Assembly (NCBI RefSeq): GCF_003339685.1
Contig: NZ_QPKI01000029.1
Location: 1 to 33,106 of the forward strand
DNA from: Halomonas sp. DQ26W
GTDB taxonomy: Bacteria; Pseudomonadota; Gammaproteobacteria; Pseudomonadales; Halomonadaceae
Length of the DNA stretch: 33,106 bases
Direction of reading: 5' to 3'
Positions 15,112 through 22,759 of the stretch are shown here, piece after piece. Within the stretch, counting starts at the first letter, position 1. Each line of letters begins with the position of its first letter. The translations under genes and the position numbers were made by a program. A model generated the notes under the pieces. That model ran no database searches. It had not been told where the DNA came from and worked only from the letters and a program-made list of their open reading frames with translations.

Positions 15112-15240
15112 ATGGAGGCACACACTGACCCCAAAGATCATGGAACAGCTGAAGGCGATCATTCGCGTGAAGCGGTACAGGCCCCTGAACGTGAAGTGCA
15201 TATCAGGAATATTCGTACGGTGCAGGAAATGCCGGAGTGT
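15112..15240 (+). pseudogene. Integron integrase (intI) 5' remnant, frameshifted and truncated
   Basis: The frame at 15125-15178 reads LTPKIMEQLKAIIRVKRY, which aligns with the IntI N-terminus (KVLDQLRERIRYLHY in IntI1: the K, QL, I-R and final Y positions agree). The region expected to encode RTE-x-AYxxWIR is split over other frames: PER at about 15184, AYQE near 15200 and IRT near 15210. At least two frameshifts are therefore present. The catalytic tyrosine-recombinase domain is missing altogether. The orientation is divergent from the cassettes, with about 200 bases between, as in intact integrons. The ATG at 15112 is out of frame with the IntI-like segment. The match is short, so confidence is moderate. 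Confidence 0.5.
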
Positions 15241-15372
15241 GTAGCCCTCTGGGTTGAGCCACGAATTTCAGGGACGCTACCGCCCTGCTGGCAGAACGAA
15301 TGATAATTTCCCTCATCCCTAGTGCGGCATCCCTGAATGCGTCTTGGTCACGTAAGCCATCTTTGCGGCTTT

Positions 15373-15504
15373 TTACCTACCGTAACCAAGCAAGGCCTTG
15401 AGAGCAACGCCTACCAAGGAAGCACCAGGGTATAAGTGTCCGCTGTTGTCTGAAGCCAGCACCTTCTCTACAGCGCGCCACTCCATTCTGAAATCTTTTT
15501 CCAT
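15373..15504 (-). CDS. Possible small protein, 43 residues, unrecognised
   Basis: This short frame starts MEKDFRMEWRAVEKVLASD and ends GVALKALLGYGR. It has a plausible amphipathic N-terminus and mildly hydrophobic C-terminus but only a distant AAGG as ribosome site. It may be a fragment of an older gene in the 15.3-15.5 kb gap. I see nothing else coding between the integrase remnant and the permease operators. Confidence 0.2.
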   Translation of the reverse strand: MEKDFRMEWRAVEKVLASDNSGHLYPGASLVGVALKALLGYGR

Positions 15505-15533
15505 GTTGGCCTAATACCTTGGTCGAGACCTTC

Positions 15534-15549
15534 CTGACCAAACGGTCAT
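15534..15549. promoter_or_regulatory. RutR-type operator, distal site upstream of purine permease
   Basis: CTGACCAAACGGTCAT agrees with TTGACCA-N2-TGGTCAA at 11 of 14 fixed positions and is nearly a perfect palindrome. Its centre is 42 bp from the centre of the second site, about four helical turns. Confidence 0.6.
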
Positions 15550-15575
15550 ATTGTCTAGGCTGTACCATGCCGTGA

Positions 15576-15591
15576 TTGACCATGTGGTCAG
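15576..15591. promoter_or_regulatory. RutR-type operator, proximal site upstream of purine permease
   Basis: TTGACCATGTGGTCAG agrees with the RutR consensus at 13 of 14 fixed positions. It lies 67 bases before the permease start and pairs in helical phase with the site at 15534. Confidence 0.7.
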
Positions 15592-15657
15592 CATGGAAAC
15601 GACCCTGGCTAGCAACACCCGTTTCCCAGCCTCTCCAACAACAATGGATTCATTGAT

Positions 15658-17080
15658 ATGGAACCAACCTCCTCCTCCCTTGCCGAGAAGAGTGCCGCCC
15701 GCCCCGACGGGCAGGCCTCGGAATCTGCCAACTGGCTGGACCACTATCTCGGGGTGACGCGACGCGGTTCGTCACTGCGTACCGAAATCCTCGCCGGCAT
15801 AGCTACCTTCCTGGCTGTCATGTACATCATCGTGGTCAACCCGGCGATTCTCAGCGACGCAGGCATCCCCTTCTCCGCAGCTCTCTCGGCCACTGTGCTG
15901 ATCAGTTTCATGAGCAGCCTGGCGATGGGGCTCTATGCCCGTAACCCGATCCTGGTCGCCCCGGGCATGGGCATGAACGCGCTGTTCACCTATACCCTGG
16001 TGCAGGGTGCAGGGCTCTCCTGGGAAGTGGCACTGGGCTGCGTGTTCTGGTCGGGGGTGCTGTTCGCCACACTGGCCATGTTCAACGTCCGCAAGGCGAT
16101 CATCGAGGCGATCCCCCCTTCGCTGCGCTATGCGATCACCTGCGGTATCGGTCTGCTCATTACCTTCATCGGCTTCAAGAATGCCGGCTTCATCGTCGGC
16201 AGCGATGCCACCCTGGTGTCGCTTGGCAATATGGACGCCAGCATGGTCACTTTCTTCATCGGCATGATGGCAACGGCAATCATGGTGATCATGCGATTCA
16301 ACGACGCCCTGATCCTGGGTATCGTCCTGACAACCCTGCTGGCATCCCCCATGGGCAGACTGTAGGGTGGTGATGTAGTGGTGCAATGGAGCGGCCTGGC
16401 AGCCTGGCCCGACTTCAATGCGGTGATGCAGGTAGACATCTGGGGGGCGCTGAAGGTCGCCTACCTGCCGTTCATCTTCGTCATGCTCTTCACCAACTTC
16501 TTCGATGCCCTCTCCTGCTTCATGGCGCTCTCAGAGTCGGCCGATCTCAAGGACAGGGATGGCAACCCGCGCAACCTGAAGCGCTCCATGACGGTCGATG
16601 CCTTCGCCTCGATGATCGCCGCACCGCTGGGCACCAGTGCCGCCCAGACCTTCATCGAGTCCGGCGCCGGCGTCGCTCAGGGCGGTCGTACCCGACTGGT
16701 AGCTGTGACCATCGTCTTCCTGTTCCTGCCGTTCCTGTTCCTGTCGCCGCTTCTCTCATTGCTGCCGGGTATCGCTACCGCGCCGGCCCTGGCCCTGGCC
16801 CTGGTACTGGTACTGGTACTGGTACTGGTACTGGTACTGGTGGGGCTGTTCATGCTGGCACCGATCAGCAAGATCGAATGGGCGAAATTCGACCAGGCCT
16901 TCCCCGCCTTCCTGGCCATCATCCTCATGCCGCTGACTTACTCGATCACCCTGGGTATCGCCTTTGGCTTCCTCAGCTTCGTGCTGATCAAGCTCTATTA
17001 CCGGCTGTATCGAGGAGATCAAGCCGGCCATGTGGGTCTCGGTCGCCCTCAACGTGGTCATGCTGGTCACCACCCACTGA
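15658..17080 (+). pseudogene. AzgA-type adenine/guanine/hypoxanthine permease, interrupted
   Basis: The sequence encodes an NCS2/AzgA-family purine permease: EILAGIATFLAVMYIIVVNP, then APGMGMNALFTYTLV, FTNFFDALSCFMALSESADL and GTSAAQTFIESGAGVAQGGRT, with about a dozen membrane segments. Three lesions are visible. First, an in-frame TAG at 16363-16365, after ASPMGRL, with coding resuming in the same frame. Second, an expanded LV-dipeptide tract near the third-last membrane segment. Third, a +1 frameshift near 17012 (CGAGGAGATC), after which the natural tail IKPAMWVSVALNVV ends at 17080 only if one base is removed. Without correction the second part runs to 17127. A single C-to-T change (CAG to TAG) would explain the stop. 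Either the gene is dead, or these are sequencing errors. It sits under two RutR-type operators, so its intact form would import purines for the Xdh/GuaD/Ade pathway. Confidence 0.82.
16786..16839 (+). repeat. Hexanucleotide microsatellite inside the permease
   Basis: Three GCCCTG units (16786-16803) are followed by six GTACTG units (16804-16839), in frame, encoding ALALAL then alternating V-L. Each unit adds two hydrophobic residues to a membrane segment. Confidence 0.95.
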
Positions 17081-17086
17081 GTTCCC

Positions 17087-17110
17087 GATGCCGCCAGGGA
17101 TGGCGGCATC
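17087..17110 (+). terminator. Hairpin after the permease
   Basis: GATGCCGCC and GGCGGCATC form a perfect 9-bp stem with a six-base loop, seven bases after the ancestral permease stop at 17080. No U-tract follows, so termination efficiency is uncertain. Confidence 0.5.
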
Positions 17111-17238
17111 CTACTCATCGACGGTAGTAAATGACATCGACTATCCGGAAGGCCGTCAGGCCGGCCAGCACGGCAGCGAAGAGCAGCAGCATCAGGTAGT
17201 CGGCCTGCCGTAATATCACCTCGCATCTGACCCTACTG

Positions 17239-17260
17239 GCTCCCGGCGGAACTCGGGAGC
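17239..17260 (-). terminator. Hairpin downstream of adenine deaminase
   Basis: GCTCCCG and CGGGAGC form a 7-bp stem about 25 bases past the deaminase stop on the minus strand. There is no T-tract; it could equally mark the end of the permease unit. Confidence 0.35.
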
Positions 17261-17263
17261 TAT

Positions 17264-17303
17264 TTCATGCGCTCGCGGCCAGCTTCATGCGCTCTCGGCA
17301 AGC
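17264..17303. repeat. 20-bp tandem duplication across the adenine deaminase stop
   Basis: TTCATGCGCTCGCGGCCAGC (17264-17283) is followed by TTCATGCGCTCTCGGCAAGC (17284-17303), 18 of 20 identical. Both copies encode a LA-x-SA-stop end on the minus strand; the upstream copy now supplies the stop. Confidence 0.85.
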
Positions 17304-18280
17304 TGACGATGCAGGTCGAGGCGTCGGCTGTCGCTGATGAAGGCCGCCTCGATGGCGGTACCGGCCAATTGGATGAAGGTCTCCCGGGACCAGCCAAAGA
17401 CCTCATGGCAGGCCAGGTAATTGTCGAGCATGCCGCCGCCGAAGTAGGCCGGGTCGTCCGAATTGAGCGTCACGCGCAGGCCCGCATCCAGCAGCTGGGG
17501 CAATGGGTGGTCCTCCATGCGGCCGACGACATTGAGCTTCACGTTGGAGAGCGGACAGACGGTCAACACGACGCCTTCGTCGCGCAGCCGCGCGACCAGT
17601 TCGGAGTCTTCCAGGCAGCGAACACCATGATCGATGCGGCAGACATCCAGCAGGTCGAGCGCTGCGTAGATGTACTCCGGCGGGCCCTCCTCACCGGCAT
17701 GCGCAACCCGGGGAATGCCGAGCATACGGGCACGCTGGAATACCTCGATGAACTTGGAAGGAGGGTGACCCAGCTCCGCACTATCGAGCCCGACGGCATC
17801 GATCATCTCCCAATAGGGCGCCGCGCTTTCCAGCACTGTCATTGCCTCCTCGGCCGATCTGTCGCGCAGGAAAGCCATGATCAATGCTGTGGACATGCCC
17901 AGCTCGCGTTCGGCATGTCGCTGGGCCAGGCTCAGTCCCTCCATGACGACATCGAGCTCGATACCCCGGACCAGGTGAGCCTGGGGATCGAAGTGCATCT
18001 CAACGTGCACCACTCCTTCCCCATGGGCACGACGAAAATAGTCCATGGCAAGGTCATGGAAGTCTTCAGCGGTCCTAAGCACGCTCATTCCCTGGTAATA
18101 GAGGTCGAGAAAGGCGGGCAGATCATCGAACTCGTAGGCCGCACGCACCGCCTCTACCGAAGCGTATGGCAGGGCGATACCGTTTCGTTCGGCCAGGGCA
18201 AACATCAGCTCCGGTTCCAGGGAGCCTTCAATATGCAAATGGAGTTCGGCCTTGGGTAGCCGCCGAAGGAAGTCACGCAT
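17285..18280 (-). CDS. Adenine deaminase (adenosine deaminase-like family)
   Basis: This 331-residue metal-dependent deaminase begins MRDFLRRLPKAELHLHIEGS, with zinc ligands H14 and H16. Further zinc and catalytic motifs are VAHAGEEGPPEYI, RIDHGVRCLED, CPLSNVKLNVV and LNSDDPAYFGG. The EEGPPEYI block and overall sequence resemble the Pseudomonas/fungal adenine deaminase (Aah1) subgroup rather than true adenosine deaminase. The preferred reaction is therefore adenine to hypoxanthine, which then enters XdhAB; adenosine as substrate remains possible. A strong GAGGTGATCA ribosome site precedes the ATG. It lies 25 bases downstream of the cydC stop on the same strand, so cyd transcripts may read into it. 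The 3' end carries a 20-bp tandem duplication spanning the stop codon. Confidence 0.9.
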   Translation of the reverse strand: MRDFLRRLPKAELHLHIEGSLEPELMFALAERNGIALPYASVEAVRAAYEFDDLPAFLDLYYQGMSVLRTAEDFHDLAMDYFRRAHGEGVVHVEMHFDPQAHLVRGIELDVVMEGLSLAQRHAERELGMSTALIMAFLRDRSAEEAMTVLESAAPYWEMIDAVGLDSAELGHPPSKFIEVFQRARMLGIPRVAHAGEEGPPEYIYAALDLLDVCRIDHGVRCLEDSELVARLRDEGVVLTVCPLSNVKLNVVGRMEDHPLPQLLDAGLRVTLNSDDPAYFGGGMLDNYLACHEVFGWSRETFIQLAGTAIEAAFISDSRRLDLHRQLAESA

Positions 18281-18305
18281 TGATCACCTCGTCGCCAGTT
18301 TCTCT

Positions 18306-20039
18306 TCATCCTGATCGAAACGGGTGCGCTGCGCAATCGGTCAACCGTCCCTGATAAAGGCGCTCATGGCGAGTGATACCTGGCGGCTCGAAGGGCCCTC
18401 CATCGAGCTGGTGCACCAGGTAGAGCACGGTGCGACCGGCAAGCCATTGGTCTAGGCGACCCGAGAGTCTAGCCGCCATTTCGGCATCCAGCCCGGCAAA
18501 GGGTTCATCGAGGATCACTAACCCAGGGTCACGCAACCAGAGCCGTGCCAGTGCGAGGCGGCGCGCCTGCCCACCCGAGAGCTGGCGCCCCCCTTCACCA
18601 ACCCGGGTAGCCAGGCCGCGGGGGAGCGACTCGGCCCACTCCGCGAGTTCCACCCATGCCAGTGCCCGCCAGAGGTCCGCGTCAACCGCAGCGGGGTCGG
18701 CCAGGTACAGGTTGTGCGCAAGGCTGTCCTGAAAGAGGTCGATGCGCTGTCCCAGGACGGCCACTCGCTCGCGCAGTGAGCGCGTCTCGATGGTGGATAG
18801 CAGCTCGCCACCCAGCCATATCCCACCAGCAGTTGGTGGTAACTGGCGGATCAGCAGCGCCGCCACGCTGGACTTGCCGGCGCCGGAGGCGCCCGTCAGG
18901 GCCAGCCGCTCCCCACCGAGAAGTTCGAGGTCAATATCCTCAAGGACTGGCTGAATCGCGCCGGGGTAGCGCAGCGTCACCCCGCGCAGGGAAATCGACA
19001 GTGGCCCTGTCGGCAATGAGACGCTTCCCGGCTTCGTGCCCTCTCCCCCCGACGCCACCAGTTCATTGAGGCGTTCGGCCGCACCTCGAGTCGCCCCCAG
19101 ATGGGTGAAGGCCACGGGCAGTTGTGCAAACGCTTCCCCTGCGGCAAGCACCGCCAGCGGCACCATGACCATCACTGCCGCGCTGATCTCGCCCTGCTCC
19201 CAGGCCGCAGCCGCCAGCCAGAGTGCCGCCAGCATGGTCAGCCCGACCACCAGATTGACCAGCGATGTACCGAAACCAGCCAGCCGTCCCAGGCGACGCT
19301 GTGCTTTTTGCAGCTGAGTCTCACGCTGCTGCAGCCGGTGGCGGTGTGCGTCGCGAGCGCCGTAGGCTTCCAGTTCCGCCTGCCCCTGCAGATGCTCGAT
19401 GGCCTGGCTACGCAGGCGCTGCAGGTGGCTGACCTGGTTATGGCTTGGTGCCATCCCCAACCAGGCCTGTCCGGCGGTTAGCCAGATCCAGGTAGGCAAT
19501 AGCAACGCTGCCACCGCCAGCCCCGCCACGGGCACCCAAATCGCTAGAAAGCCCACTAGCAGCACGATCGCCAGCAGCGCCACGATGGGAGGAGCCAGCA
19601 ATCGAAGATATAGGCTATCGAGGGTATCAATATCGGCGGTAAGGCGATTGAGCCAGTCGCTGGCACGCCGTCGGGCAAGCACACGCTCGTCGAGCCCCGC
19701 CATTACCGCAAACAGTTTGCCACGCAGATCGGCCAGCAGCCGCAGCACCGTGTCATGGTTGTAGAGCCGCTCGACGTAGCGCGCCACGGTCCGAGTCACT
19801 GCGAAGGTGCGTATCCCGCCGCCAGGCACATACACGTCGAGGCTCACCGCCAGCCCCGCCGCCAGCGCCATGCCGGTCACAGCGCTGGCGGTGATGAACC
19901 AGCCCGAGAGGGCCAGCAGACCGATGGCGGAGAACAGCGTTAGCGCCAGCAGCGCGGCGCCGGCCAGCAACCGCCCACGCCGGCGCGCCAGCAAATGCAG
20001 CCAAGGGTGCAACGTTGCCACCAGCGAATGATCACGCAT
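18306..20039 (-). CDS. cydC: Thiol reductant ABC exporter subunit CydC
   Basis: This 577-residue half-transporter has an N-terminal six-helix membrane domain (ALLALTLFSAIGLLALSGWF, with the CydC-typical GGGIRTFAVTRTVARYVERL) and a C-terminal ATPase. Walker A is GASGAGKSS, the signature is LSGGQARRLALARL and Walker B is GLVILDEPFAGLD. With CydD it exports glutathione/cysteine to the periplasm and is needed for assembly of bd-type oxidases. The ATG at 20039 overlaps the cydD stop by eight bases and has AAGGGGGTGG upstream, better placed than the in-frame ATG at 20066. It is the last gene of cydABDC. Confidence 0.93.
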   Translation of the reverse strand: MRDHSLVATLHPWLHLLARRRGRLLAGAALLALTLFSAIGLLALSGWFITASAVTGMALAAGLAVSLDVYVPGGGIRTFAVTRTVARYVERLYNHDTVLRLLADLRGKLFAVMAGLDERVLARRRASDWLNRLTADIDTLDSLYLRLLAPPIVALLAIVLLVGFLAIWVPVAGLAVAALLLPTWIWLTAGQAWLGMAPSHNQVSHLQRLRSQAIEHLQGQAELEAYGARDAHRHRLQQRETQLQKAQRRLGRLAGFGTSLVNLVVGLTMLAALWLAAAAWEQGEISAAVMVMVPLAVLAAGEAFAQLPVAFTHLGATRGAAERLNELVASGGEGTKPGSVSLPTGPLSISLRGVTLRYPGAIQPVLEDIDLELLGGERLALTGASGAGKSSVAALLIRQLPPTAGGIWLGGELLSTIETRSLRERVAVLGQRIDLFQDSLAHNLYLADPAAVDADLWRALAWVELAEWAESLPRGLATRVGEGGRQLSGGQARRLALARLWLRDPGLVILDEPFAGLDAEMAARLSGRLDQWLAGRTVLYLVHQLDGGPFEPPGITRHERLYQGRLTDCAAHPFRSG

Positions 20040-21741
20040 CGTCGCCACCCCCTTCTCCGCTCCCATCTCCGGTATCCGACGCGATCCGCCCCGCGGCCAG
20101 CGTCAAGCGCCGTGTTGCCAGCGCCATCAGAGCCGGATGATGGGTGGCTATGACCAGAGTACGACCGGTATCCGCAAGCTGCCTCAGCGATTCGATGACC
20201 CTGGCCTCGCCTTCCTCGTCGAGGCTGGCTGTGGGTTCATCCAGCAGGACCAGCGGTGCATCGGAAAGAAACACCCGCGCCAGCGCGAGTCGCTGTGCCT
20301 GGCCACCGGAGAGTCCCGCGCCACGTTCACCCAGGGGAGTGGCAAGGCCGTCGGGTAACGTGCCCATCAATTCGGCCAGACCGGCATGTTGCAGGGCCTG
20401 CTGCAATTCAGCATCACTCGCCCCGGGAGCGGCCAGGCGCAGGTTGTCGGCCAGGCTGCCATGGATCAGCAGTGGCCGCTGGTCCATCCAGGCGAAGCGC
20501 GCCCCCCCCAAGATGCGCCTTTCGCCCTGGTCCGGGGCCACGAAGCCGGCCAGCAGTTGCAACAGGGCCGACTTGCCGGCCCCGGAAGGGCCCGTTATCA
20601 CCAGGATCTCGCCCTGCAGCACGGACAGACACAGCGGCCCCAAGACCCGGCCACGCTCCGGGTGACGAAGGGAAACATCGGCGAGCGATAAGACCTGCCC
20701 TGTCGTGCGGACCGGCACGGGCTGCCTGTGCCGCTGCGCTATCACGGGCTCGGACAGCAGTTCTACCATGCCATCTGCCGCACCCAGCGCCATGGCGCGA
20801 TCATGATAATGCTGAGCCAGGCTGCGCAGGGGCTGGAAGAACTCCGGCGCCAGCAGCAGGACCAGAAGCCCGGTGGACAACGTCAACTGTGGAGACGGAC
20901 CATAGTCGATATAGCCCAGCAGCCCGAAGCCAACATAGATGGCAACCACGGCGATGGCCACCGAGGCGAAGAACTCCAGCACCGCCGAGGAGAGAAAGGC
21001 CAGCCGCAGGGTTCGCATGCTCAGCCGCCGGTAGTCGTCTGCCGCCTGCTTCACCTCATGGGTCGACGCCCCCGTGCGGTGGAACAGCTGAAGCGTGGCA
21101 ATGCCGCGAACCCGGTCGATAAAATGCCCCGCCAGCCGGCTGACCGCGGCAAACTGCGCCTGGTTCAGCCGTTCCGCCCCGATCCCTACCAGTGCCATGA
21201 ACAGGGGAATCAAGGGAGCTGCGAGCAGCAGAAAGAGTGCGGCCAGCCAGTCCAGCCACAGCACGACTAACAGGATCATCGCGGGAATCGCCATGGCGAG
21301 CCGAAGCTGCGGCAGGAAGCGCGCGAAATAGCCGTCCAGCGCCTCGACCTGCTCCACCAGTTGACTGGCAAGACCTGCCGTATGGCGAGCACCGGCACGC
21401 ACCGGCCCTATTGCCGCGAGGTGATCGAGCAGTTCGGCCCGCACCGCCCGGCGAATGCGCAGGCTGGCTTCCTGTCCTGCCATTTCCTGCCCCCACTGGG
21501 CCAGGGCACGGGCCAGCAGCACCGCTGCCAGGGCCAGGAAACTGCCGCCAAGCGATGCCACGCTGGCGCCGTCGACCAGCAGTCGGCTGATGATCCAGGC
21601 CAGCAGCAGCAACTGCACGATGGTCAGGGCGCCGACAGCGAAGCCGGCCAGTACCGCCAGCGCCAGCCAGCCTCGCTGGCCGGCGGCATGGGCCGCCAGC
21701 CAACGGCGCGGCGTCAGTTCCTGGCCGAAGCGCTCGCCCAT
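20032..21741 (-). CDS. cydD: Thiol reductant ABC exporter subunit CydD
   Basis: This 569-residue half-transporter has a membrane domain (residues about 20-310, including AGFAVGALTIVQLLLLAWI and the CydD-typical ARHTAGLASQLVEQVEALDGYFARFLPQ) and an ATPase domain. Walker A is GPSGAGKSALL, the signature is LSGGQAQRLALARV and Walker B is PLVLLDEPTASLD. It pairs with CydC, whose gene it overlaps by eight bases, and begins four bases after cydB ends, so the oxidase and its assembly exporter are one transcription unit. The C-terminus has a short Gly/Asp-rich tail (GDGSGEGGGDDA). Confidence 0.93.
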   Translation of the reverse strand: MGERFGQELTPRRWLAAHAAGQRGWLALAVLAGFAVGALTIVQLLLLAWIISRLLVDGASVASLGGSFLALAAVLLARALAQWGQEMAGQEASLRIRRAVRAELLDHLAAIGPVRAGARHTAGLASQLVEQVEALDGYFARFLPQLRLAMAIPAMILLVVLWLDWLAALFLLLAAPLIPLFMALVGIGAERLNQAQFAAVSRLAGHFIDRVRGIATLQLFHRTGASTHEVKQAADDYRRLSMRTLRLAFLSSAVLEFFASVAIAVVAIYVGFGLLGYIDYGPSPQLTLSTGLLVLLLAPEFFQPLRSLAQHYHDRAMALGAADGMVELLSEPVIAQRHRQPVPVRTTGQVLSLADVSLRHPERGRVLGPLCLSVLQGEILVITGPSGAGKSALLQLLAGFVAPDQGERRILGGARFAWMDQRPLLIHGSLADNLRLAAPGASDAELQQALQHAGLAELMGTLPDGLATPLGERGAGLSGGQAQRLALARVFLSDAPLVLLDEPTASLDEEGEARVIESLRQLADTGRTLVIATHHPALMALATRRLTLAAGRIASDTGDGSGEGGGDDA

Positions 21742-21745
21742 CGGT

Positions 21746-22756
21746 TCAGTGATACCCTTCGCCGACCCTAACCTTGCCGCGGAAGACCCAGTAGGACCAG
21801 AAGGTATAAACCAGCACGAAGGGCAGCACGAAGAGCACCCCGATCAGCAGGAACAGCTGCGACTCAGGTGCCGAGGCGGCGTCCCAGATGGTGTAGTCCG
21901 GCGGCACGATCATCGGCCACTTGCTGACCACCAGCCCCAGGTAGGTAAAGAGGAACATGCCCAACGTGGCCATGAAGGGCATCAGCTCCCGACGGCGCTT
22001 CACCGACCAGTGGACGAAGAACATGCAGAGCAGGGCCAGCGTGGGGAATATCCAGATCCAGCCAAGGTTACCGAACCAGCGCTCCCAGACGAACGGGGTC
22101 ACCAGCGGCGTCCAGATGCTGATGACGGCAAAGATCGCCAGCACCGCCAGCAGCAGGGGTGCTGTCAACTTGTAGGCCCAGGCCTGAATATAGCCCTCCG
22201 ATTTGAGGATCAGCCAGGTGGTGCCCAGCAGCGCGTAGCCGATCATGATGCCGATGCCGGTCAGTACCGAGAATGGGGTGAGCCAATCGAAGGCTCCTCC
22301 CACGAAGACCCCGTCCTGGGTCTCGAAGCCCTGGATGTAGGTACCCACCACGGCGCCCTGGGCAAAGGCGGCGATGGCCGACCCCCAGCTGAACGCCCGG
22401 TTCCACATCCGGCGACCGCGGCGATCGCGACGCGACTTGAAACGCAGCTCGAAAGCCACGCCGCGGAATACCAGCCCCGCCAGCATCAGGAACACACCGA
22501 TATAGAGCGCCGGCAAGAACACGGAATAGACCAGTGGAAAGGCACCCAGCAATCCTGCGCCCCCCAGCACCAACCAGGTCTCATTACCATCCCACACCGG
22601 GGCGACGGAATTCATCATCACGTCGCGGGCATCCTCGTCCGGCGCGAAGGGAAAGAGGATGCCAAGCCCCAGATCGAAGCCGTCCATGAGCACATACATC
22701 ATGATGCCGAAGCCGATGATGAGCGCCCAGATCAATGACAGGTCGAACATGTCCAT
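21746..22756 (-). CDS. cydB: Cytochrome bd/CIO-type quinol oxidase subunit II
   Basis: This 336-residue membrane protein has the CydB start MDMFDLSLIWALIIGFGI and the conserved YVLMDGFDLGLGILFPF, NSVAPVWDGNETWLVLGG and RGVAFELRFK motifs, with eight or nine hydrophobic segments. It stabilises the haem-bearing subunit I in the inner membrane. The sequence is of the CioB (cyanide-insensitive oxidase) type, as for its partner. It begins three bases after the cydA stop. Confidence 0.93.
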   Translation of the reverse strand: MDMFDLSLIWALIIGFGIMMYVLMDGFDLGLGILFPFAPDEDARDVMMNSVAPVWDGNETWLVLGGAGLLGAFPLVYSVFLPALYIGVFLMLAGLVFRGVAFELRFKSRRDRRGRRMWNRAFSWGSAIAAFAQGAVVGTYIQGFETQDGVFVGGAFDWLTPFSVLTGIGIMIGYALLGTTWLILKSEGYIQAWAYKLTAPLLLAVLAIFAVISIWTPLVTPFVWERWFGNLGWIWIFPTLALLCMFFVHWSVKRRRELMPFMATLGMFLFTYLGLVVSKWPMIVPPDYTIWDAASAPESQLFLLIGVLFVLPFVLVYTFWSYWVFRGKVRVGEGYH

Positions 22757-22759
22757 GGC

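Larger units (their letters stand above)
12817..15240 (-). mobile_element. Decayed integron: three-cassette array with integrase remnant
   Basis: Three minus-strand genes are each followed by an attC-like site and preceded by a matching core site. The rule that the core before a cassette (R') is complementary to the R'' at its far end holds for all three over eight bases: TTAAGAA for the GIY-YIG cassette, TTATAGG for Mrr and TTAGAAC for the cupin. A divergent, frameshifted IntI-like N-terminus lies at 15112-15240, the position expected of an integrase gene. The island is clearly AT-richer than the purine genes on both sides. No intact integrase is visible, so new cassette capture would need one supplied in trans. 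Confidence 0.72.

Noticed and set aside
17267..18259. A 330-codon plus-strand frame opposite the adenine deaminase
   Set aside because: The minus strand carries the complete deaminase motifs and a strong ribosome site.
21455..22738. A 427-codon plus-strand frame opposite cydB/cydD
   Set aside because: It has a composition rich in H/Q/E/R with no domain, and crosses two well-supported genes on the other strand.
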